From contig CAYRFQ010000126.1 in assembly GCA_964423615.1 (NCBI GenBank), forward strand, positions 1 through 19,624: a DNA stretch of 19,624 nucleotides, in the 5' to 3' direction. Every line of letters starts with the position of its first letter. The stretch's first letter is position 1. Under the pieces are notes generated by a model, which was not told the origin of the DNA, did not search any database, and saw only the letters and a list, made by a program, of their open reading frames with translations. The position numbers and the translations under genes are program-made. Source of the DNA: CAYRFQ01 sp964423615. GTDB taxonomy: Bacteria; Planctomycetota; Planctomycetia; Gemmatales; Gemmataceae. Positions 15,244-19,624 of the stretch are shown in pieces.

Positions 15244-15445
15244 TTGGCACGCCCTTGTGTGAAAGCTCGTTACCCTTCAAGAGGACAAGTCTGTTGTTGT
15301 TCAACCCAGTTCCCAGACCTTCGACCTGCGCTAAACAAATAGTCAGCCTTCGCCCTTCAAAAATATGAACTGATTGCAAAACGCTGTTGTCCAACACAAG
15401 TGTGAACCACTCTCAGTTTTGGTAGCGTATGGCTTCGGGGTGTTG

Positions 15446-15529
15446 TTTGAGGGAACAAAGGTTCGCATCTGTGTTGGGTACATGCCAAAAGGTCCGCACG
15501 GCTCGTGTGAACTTTGTCATTCCCTCAAA
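15446..15529. repeat. Long imperfect inverted repeat
   Basis: The left arm, 15446-15467, begins TTTGAGGGAACAAAG and continues GTTCGCA. The right arm, 15506-15529, is its near reverse complement, with one 3-base insertion and two substitutions. Weaker complementarity seems to continue outward to about 15425 and 15553. It could be a structured RNA, a decayed miniature transposable element or part of a larger lost repeat. Confidence 0.6.
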
Positions 15530-15729
15530 GTCTAACTGAAGCAATCGGTAACCGCTCTAGCAACAAAAGAACGTCCGGATTTTGTCTCAATGAGTGGCCG
15601 CCCTATCAACTCTGGGAATTGCCATTAGCTGCTTGCAACCTACGTTGAAATCCCCGACAATACACACCAATTGTTACCATTATCGTACTTGTGGTGCTCA
15701 TCCTTCAACACTGGATCTAATGCATAACC

Positions 15730-15987
15730 ATGCGATGCTCACTTGCGATCTCCCTGCTTTTGGTCCTGTTCTCATTGAGGACGCTCATCAAAACGTCCGT
15801 TCCGATGAACCTCAAAGTACGAAGGACGATGCCCGGTTCATCGAAACACGTATCCGGCCGCTCTTTGCGAAACACTGCTTCCATTCGTTCATGGGAATGT
15901 CGTGCGCGAGATACTTACATAGCCGCTTGATAGAACGATCCTCTTCATCAAACTACAGCATGATTCTTCCTGAGGAAGGCTTATCTC
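15730..15987 (+). pseudogene. Remnant of a planctomycete cytochrome-c (PSCyt1-like) exported protein
   Basis: In one frame, ATG 15730 begins a good signal-peptide-like sequence, MRCSLAISLLLVLFSL. In the next frame, from about 15800, the text DDARFIETRIRPLFAKHC matches the start of the PSCyt1-type domain, usually FFExxIRPLLxxxCxxCH. The expected heme motif CxxCH is absent. Further on in that frame, RLIERS and then ILPEEGLS resemble the later conserved segments (SxLIxAV and MPPEGKL). The simplest reading is a gene start damaged by a frameshift near 15765-15805 and an internal deletion, with the rest (typically several hundred residues) lost. It ends where the amidohydrolase gene begins. The resemblance is by eye and moderate. 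Confidence 0.5.
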
Positions 15988-17712
15988 ATGGTCCTCCAAC
16001 GAATTTTCCTCTTGTTTCTGTTCCAGAGTCTTGGCTTCGTCCAAACGGTTCAAGCCAGCATAAAACCTGCTGATCTTGTGCTGACCAACGGTAAGATCGT
16101 TACACTCGACAAACGATTCGGCGTGGTTCAGGCTCTCGCAGCCCACAAGGGCAAAATCTATCGGGTTGGCAAGAATTCCGATGTGGCCAAGTTCATCGGG
16201 CCAAAAACGACCGTGATTGATTTGAAAGGCAAACTTGCGATTCCGGGGTTTATCGAATGCCACGCACATTTTGTGAGCCTTGGTCGTTCGAAAATGATGC
16301 TCCCACTTGCCCGAGCCAAGTCTTGGGACGACATCATTGAACAAGTGAAAACTGCAGCGAAAAAGACTCCAAAAGGGGAGTGGATAATCGGTCGAGGTTG
16401 GCATCAAGAAAAGTGGAGTACCAAACCCAAAGCCAACATCAACGGCTATCCAATCCACACCCGACTGAGTGAGATCACGCCAGACCATCCAGTATTACTT
16501 ACACATGCCAGCGGGCATATGTGCTTTGCGAATGCCGAAGCCATGCGTTTAGCCAAAGTCACCAAGACGACGTCCAATCCGTCAGGTGGCGAAATTCTCA
16601 AAGACGGCAAAGGCAATCCGATAGGAGTCTTTCGGGAAACAGCACAGGGGCTAGTACAACGAGCTTACCAACAGAGTTTGCGAGACAGAACGCCCGAACA
16701 GCAAAAGAAAGAACTCACCAGAGCCATCGAGCTTGCTACTGAGGAATGTTTGCGCAATGGCGTCACCAGTTTTCAGGATGCAGGATCATCCTTTGGGACT
16801 ATTGCTACATTCAAGAAGTTAGCGGAGCAGGGCAAACTCAAGGTGAGGCTCTGGGTAATGGTTCGAACAGGAAATATGCAACTTGCCCGTTTACTGTCTC
16901 AGTTCATCATGGTTGGCTTTGGTGATAACTTTTTGACTGTGAAGGCTATCAAGGTCATTTTCGATGGTGCTCTCGGGGCGCACGGAGCATGGTTGCTTGA
17001 ACCATACGAAGACTTGCCCATGAAAACGGGACTCAATACGACCTCTCTAGCTTCACTTCGCAAGACGGCCGAAATCGCAGTCAAGAATAAGTGCCAGTTG
17101 TGTGTTCATGCCATCGGTGACCGTGCCAATCGCGAGGTCCTCAATGTATTCGAAGCCACGTTCAAAAATTATCCATCCAAGAATTCGCGCCGATGGCGTG
17201 TTGAGCACGCTCAACATTTGCACCCCACTGACATTCCGAGATTCAGCCAACTTGGCGTTATCGCCTCGATGCAAGGTGTTCATTGCACCTCGGATGCAGC
17301 TTACGTGCTGTCTCGGTTGGGATATCGTCGTGCTTCCGAGGGGGCTTATATGTGGCAAAGCCTCTTACGTTCGGGGGCCATCATCGCGAACGGCACAGAC
17401 GCTCCCGTCGAGGACATCAGCCCCATAGAATGCTTCTACGCAAGTGTGACTCGCAAGTTAGCGAATGGGGCCGTGTTCTTCGAAAAACAGAAAATGACCA
17501 GGCAGCAAGCTCTAAAATCCTACACCGTGGATGCCGCGTTCGCTGCGTTCGAAGAGAAGATCAAGGGAACGTTATCTCCCGGAAAGTTGGCAGACATTGT
17601 AGTCCTTTCCAAAGACCTTTTGACAATTCCGGACCGAGAAATTCTCAACACCCGCGTGGACTACACAATCGTCGGCGGAAGAGTGATGTATCAGCGTAAG
17701 AAATTCCGTTGA
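15988..17712 (+). CDS. Exported YtcJ-type metal-dependent amidohydrolase
   Basis: A 574-residue amidohydrolase (amidohydrolase family 3, YtcJ-like) with a signal peptide at about 1-23 (cleavage after VQA or VQAS), so probably periplasmic. The small beta domain (LVLTNGKIVTLD, GKIYRVG) precedes the metal site HxH at H92/H94 in IPGFIECHAHF. Other active-site elements are GRGWHQEKW near 136-143, HASGH near 173-177, KVIFDGALGAHGAWL near 322-336, H374 in VHAIGDRA, H407 in RVEHAQHL, and D471 in NGTDAPVE. All expected metal and acid residues are present. YtcJ-like enzymes hydrolyse amide or cyclic amide bonds, but natural substrates are mostly unknown. The start has AGGAAGG eight bases upstream. It lies directly after the cytochrome remnant and reads as monocistronic. 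Confidence 0.9.
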   Translation: MVLQRIFLLFLFQSLGFVQTVQASIKPADLVLTNGKIVTLDKRFGVVQALAAHKGKIYRVGKNSDVAKFIGPKTTVIDLKGKLAIPGFIECHAHFVSLGRSKMMLPLARAKSWDDIIEQVKTAAKKTPKGEWIIGRGWHQEKWSTKPKANINGYPIHTRLSEITPDHPVLLTHASGHMCFANAEAMRLAKVTKTTSNPSGGEILKDGKGNPIGVFRETAQGLVQRAYQQSLRDRTPEQQKKELTRAIELATEECLRNGVTSFQDAGSSFGTIATFKKLAEQGKLKVRLWVMVRTGNMQLARLLSQFIMVGFGDNFLTVKAIKVIFDGALGAHGAWLLEPYEDLPMKTGLNTTSLASLRKTAEIAVKNKCQLCVHAIGDRANREVLNVFEATFKNYPSKNSRRWRVEHAQHLHPTDIPRFSQLGVIASMQGVHCTSDAAYVLSRLGYRRASEGAYMWQSLLRSGAIIANGTDAPVEDISPIECFYASVTRKLANGAVFFEKQKMTRQQALKSYTVDAAFAAFEEKIKGTLSPGKLADIVVLSKDLLTIPDREILNTRVDYTIVGGRVMYQRKKFR

Positions 17713-17768
17713 TGAAGGCTCAGACGTTTTGTTGGCCATTGAGACACCTCGTCTAACTTCGTGAGTGC

Positions 17769-17785
17769 AACAACTTCGAGTTGTT
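17769..17785 (+). terminator. Hairpin after the amidohydrolase gene
   Basis: AACAACT-TCG-AGTTGTT forms a perfect seven-base stem with a three-base loop, 56 bases after the stop codon. No U-tract follows, so termination is only possible. Confidence 0.35.
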
Positions 17786-17814
17786 ACTCTACTGAGGTTT
17801 TGTTGATTGCACTT

Positions 17815-17958
17815 GGCTCTTCCGTTTCTGGGTGCCAAGAATTTCGATCCAGACGTCACAAGCTGCAAATTTTTCGGGACTTCTGAAGACAAGCGGCTGT
17901 CTCAATGTCGTGAACCAGCCCATTTTTACCGAGTTTGGCACCCAGAAACGGAAGAGCC
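17815..17958. repeat. Perfect 24-base inverted repeat around a 96-base centre
   Basis: The left arm at 17815-17838 (GGCTCTTCC to GGTGCCAA) is the exact reverse complement of the right arm at 17935-17958. Outside them, ACTCTAC at 17786-17792 faces GTAGAGT at 17973-17979, and nearby TGAGGTTTT faces AAAACTTCA, so similarity may span 17786-17979. This resembles the ends of a miniature inverted-repeat element, but no clear target duplication is seen. Confidence 0.8.
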
Positions 17959-18022
17959 CGAAAACTTCAGTTGTAGAGTTAAACTGGGTTCGTTTTGAAA
18001 CCGTAAGCTTTAATGCTACGAG

Positions 18023-18038
18023 CCAATCTCGAGATTGG
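18023..18038. repeat. Perfect 16-base palindrome
   Basis: CCAATCTCGAGATTGG is fully self-complementary. It is too far (about 680 bases) from rex to be an obvious operator for it and has no loop for an RNA hairpin. It could be a protein-binding site or half of a decayed repeat. Confidence 0.6.
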
Positions 18039-18138
18039 ACCACCTTCTTTCCAGTTCTCCGCGTTCTCCGCTTCGCTCGCTATGATCCCGCTTCGCTCGA
18101 GTTTAAGCCTTCTCGCCGTTTGGGTGTACGGATAAGTA

Positions 18139-18235
18139 AGAGTCGTGTTTGTGCTTGTTCTTTGGGTTCCGTGGGTTTGCACCCACGACTAGTATCTGTC
18201 ACTCCTTCAGACCTAAGAAACTAAAACACGACTCT
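18139..18235. repeat. Nested inverted repeat with central hairpin
   Basis: AGAGTCGTGTTT at 18139-18150 is the exact reverse complement of AAACACGACTCT at 18224-18235. Between them is a second hairpin, CGTGGGT-TTGC-ACCCACG at 18170-18187. GTGGG/CCCAC hairpins of this style recur in intergenic DNA of this phylum; the nesting suggests a structured repeat unit of about 97 bases. Confidence 0.6.
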
Positions 18236-18245
18236 CGTTTAACCG

Positions 18246-18275
18246 ACCCTCCCAGGGAGAAGGATTTAGGATGAA
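18246..18275. repeat. Degenerate CCCTCCC/GGGAG palindromic intergenic repeat
   Basis: CTCCC-A-GGGAG at 18249-18259 is followed by AAGGATTTAGGATGAAGAG. The pattern resembles a degraded copy of the widespread intergenic motif CCCTCTCCC...GGGAGAGGG followed by TTAGGGTGAGGG. Recognition is from memory and approximate. Confidence 0.35.
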
Positions 18276-18634
18276 GAGAGAAATGGCGGTTTCCCATTGA
18301 AGGCGGTTTAGGCTCGAACAGAAGCACGCTTTGAGTTGTAAGCTCAGGTCAATCGGAGTCGCCGGACAGTTTGTAGAATCTAGAATCCAAATCAACAACC
18401 AAAAACAGCGATAAACAATGCCAGGTTCGACTTCGTCGCTAGATTGTTGTCTCTAACGGTTCCCCTTGGGATTCTAAAATTGGAATTTATCGGCCAATCT
18501 TACGAACATGCACCTGGCTTGTACTTTTTCTGGACTGCAATTGAGTCCACTCCAACCTCGAATACCCACGACGAACACAGAATTCCAAAATCCAGAGGCA
18601 CACCCAAATCAAACGTGTCCAAGCTTAGATGAGG

Positions 18635-18663
18635 TTGACCGAGGCAAACTGTTGCCTTAAATT
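18635..18663 (+). promoter_or_regulatory. Candidate rex promoter with internal dyad
   Basis: TTGACC at 18635-18640 (five of six -35 bases) and TAAATT at 18658-18663 (four of six -10 bases) are spaced by exactly 17 bases. The dyad GGCAA-ACTG-TTGCC at 18643-18656 sits in the spacer. It does not match the Rex operator consensus, so any control through it would be by another factor. The DNA downstream is strongly AT-rich. Confidence 0.4.
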
Positions 18664-18714
18664 GAAATTAATTATTATCAAAAAATAGTAGAAGATTACA
18701 GGTAGTGTGGTTCG

Positions 18715-19461
18715 ATGTCCACGAAGAACCAACCCGAACCACCCAATAACGACTCCTCTAACACCGAACGCAATCCCTCACCAAGTTCTAACAAAAAACA
18801 TGAGAGCAGTGGTCCTCGGACCGAACTTTCAAGAGCCAGTTTGGGGCGTTACAGTTTGTATCTAAGGTATACCCGCAGTTTAAACATTGCTGGCACCAAA
18901 ACGGTCTCTAGCGGACAACTCGGTGACGCTTTGGGCATTACTGACGCTCAGGTTCGAAAAGATTTGGCGTATTTGGGAAATTTGGGCCATCGTGGTGTTG
19001 GCTATCCCATTCCAGAACTAATGTCTGCCTTGAGAGCGATTCTTGGGGTCAATCGCAACTGGTCGGTAGTGATCGTGGGTGTCGGAAATCTAGCACGTGC
19101 TTTGTTACGATACCAGGGATTCCGAGAACAAGGGTTCGACATCGTAGCATTGTTCGATGACGACCAAGAAAAAGTTGGCCAGACTGTCGAAGGCTTGTTG
19201 ATTCAATCTCTAGATGAACTATCTACAATGGTCGCCCAAACGAAAGCCGAATTGGCCATTCTGACCGTTCCTTCGGAAGTTGCCCAAGAAGTGGCAGACA
19301 CACTGGTCAACGCCGGGATTCGTGGTATACTCAACTTTGCTCCCGTAGTGTTGCACTTGCCTAGTTCGGTCCAACTTGTTACGGTAGATTTGGCTGCACA
19401 ACTCGAGCAACTTGCTTCCCTCATTCATTTGGGAACTAACGACACAAAAAAACTCGGATAA
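18715..19461 (+). CDS. rex: Redox-sensing transcriptional repressor Rex
   Basis: A 248-residue Rex protein, which represses genes of fermentation and respiration and leaves DNA when NADH is high. The winged-helix domain (about 36-110) has SLGRYSLYLRYTRSL, then SSGQLGDALGITDAQVRKDLAYLG and GHRGVGYP. The Rossmann domain (about 112-240) has the dinucleotide motif GVGNLARAL at 122-130 with the acidic run DDD at 148-150, followed by LTVPSEVAQEVADTLVNAGIRGILNFAPV. An N-terminal extension of about 35 Ser/Asn/Pro-rich residues is longer than in typical Rex (about 210 residues in all). The ATG has only weak ribosome-site candidates, AGG and GTGG. The gene stands alone, which suits a global regulator, and is followed by a tRNA gene. 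Confidence 0.95.
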   Translation: MSTKNQPEPPNNDSSNTERNPSPSSNKKHESSGPRTELSRASLGRYSLYLRYTRSLNIAGTKTVSSGQLGDALGITDAQVRKDLAYLGNLGHRGVGYPIPELMSALRAILGVNRNWSVVIVGVGNLARALLRYQGFREQGFDIVALFDDDQEKVGQTVEGLLIQSLDELSTMVAQTKAELAILTVPSEVAQEVADTLVNAGIRGILNFAPVVLHLPSSVQLVTVDLAAQLEQLASLIHLGTNDTKKLG

Positions 19462-19474
19462 AGGGATTCGAACA

Positions 19475-19487
19475 GCCGTTTTTCGGC
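19475..19487 (+). terminator. Small hairpin after rex
   Basis: GCCG-TTTTT-CGGC lies 13 bases after the rex stop. The stem has four base pairs and no U-tract, so it is a weak terminator candidate. Confidence 0.25.
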
Positions 19488-19569
19488 ATAAGTGTATGTT
19501 TACGAACCATCAGATATCATCTATCATCAATGGCATTGGATTCGAACTTATTTGTCCAACCTCATTCAT

Positions 19570-19624
19570 TACCCCGTAGTGTAACGGTAGCACAGCAGAT
19601 TTTGGCTCTGCTTGTCCAGGTTCG
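19570..19624 (+). tRNA. tRNA-Gln (anticodon UUG), 3' end beyond window
   Basis: The acceptor strand TACCCCG (19570-19576) is followed by T8, A9 and a D-arm with GTGT (19579-19582) pairing with GCAC (19590-19593). The anticodon stem GCAGA/TCTGC (19595-19599 and 19607-19611) encloses loop TTTTGGC, with anticodon TTG at 19602-19604, which reads CAA glutamine codons. The T-arm begins with CCAGG and TTCG before the window ends, so about 20 bases are missing. Starting with U1 is usual for bacterial tRNA-Gln. Confidence 0.92.

Larger units (their letters stand above)
15198..15729. other. Gene-free region with imperfect inverted repeat
   Basis: No coding region is supported. It contains the small hairpin near 15231 and the long imperfect inverted repeat at 15446-15529. 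The rest shows nothing I can name. Confidence 0.5.
17713..18714. other. One-kilobase gene-free, repeat-rich region
   Basis: No open frame here resembles a protein family or has a ribosome site. It contains a series of hairpins and inverted repeats (17769-17785, 17815-17958, 18023-18038, 18139-18235, 18249-18259), a tandem nine-base duplication GTTCTCCGC at 18054-18071 and a twelve-base direct repeat CCGCTTCGCTCG at 18068-18079 and 18088-18099. The last 80 bases carry the likely rex promoter. Confidence 0.6.

Noticed and set aside
15594..16073. 159-residue open frame before the amidohydrolase as a real gene
   Set aside because: Only a short part resembles a known domain, the signal peptide is in another frame, and its end overlaps the amidohydrolase start. 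It is treated as pseudogene remnant.
17832..18224. 130-residue open frame in the repeat-rich gap
   Set aside because: It runs through inverted repeats, lacks a ribosome site and matches no family.
19464..19541. Two copies of GGATTCGAAC, the complement of a tRNA T-arm, suggesting minus-strand tRNA genes or attachment-site remnants
   Set aside because: Neither is flanked by a pairing T-stem, acceptor or anticodon arm, and no integrase is present.

Overview
The window looks like chromosomal DNA from a bacterium of the phylum Planctomycetota. Two things point there. Several secreted proteins have the style of that phylum: a solitary secretin-domain protein, a Pro/Thr-linker exported protein beginning with a LQGTW motif, and a remnant of a planctomycete-type cytochrome-c (PSCyt1-like) protein. 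The genes are also loosely packed, with intergenic gaps of 300 to 1000 bases. Genus cannot be fixed from the sequence alone. There is no phage, plasmid, complete insertion sequence or CRISPR array.

Layout. (1) Positions 75-1819, minus strand: a three-gene run encoding a DUF5684-like membrane protein with an Asp-Asp-Tyr/Arg-Gly tail, a DUF2752 membrane protein, and a lipoate-protein ligase A family protein. (2) 2053-4035, plus: a YjhG/YagF-type sugar-acid (D-xylonate-like) dehydratase, with a palindrome near its predicted transcription start and a strong hairpin after it. (3) 4339-5538, plus: an exported secretin-domain protein. It converges on (4), 5726-9747, minus: a two-gene operon of a SNF2-family helicase and a SWIM zinc-finger protein. 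(5) 10100-11425, plus, an exported protein of unknown function, converging on a membrane-anchored thioredoxin (11467-11919, minus). (6) 12118-13338, minus, a second exported protein of unknown function. (7) 14016-15197, plus, a molybdenum sulfite-oxidase family enzyme without a signal peptide. (8) About 15730-15987, a decayed PSCyt1-like fragment, followed by an exported YtcJ-type amidohydrolase (15988-17712). (9) A 1-kb gene-free stretch (17713-18714) crowded with inverted repeats. (10) 18715-19461, the NADH/NAD+-sensing repressor Rex, then the 5' part of tRNA-Gln(UUG), which runs off the window.

Most genes are independent metabolic or housekeeping units. Two clusters are likely functional units: the SNF2/SWIM operon (5-nt gap) and the DUF5684/DUF2752/lplA run (1-nt overlap, then a short gap). 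Rex, the thioredoxin and the molybdoenzyme share a redox theme, but only a weak candidate operator links any of them. I did not find a convincing new multi-gene system. The best leads are the repeat-dense gap before rex, the large imperfect inverted repeat at 15446-15529, the SNF2/SWIM pair, and the charge-patterned tail of the DUF5684-like protein.
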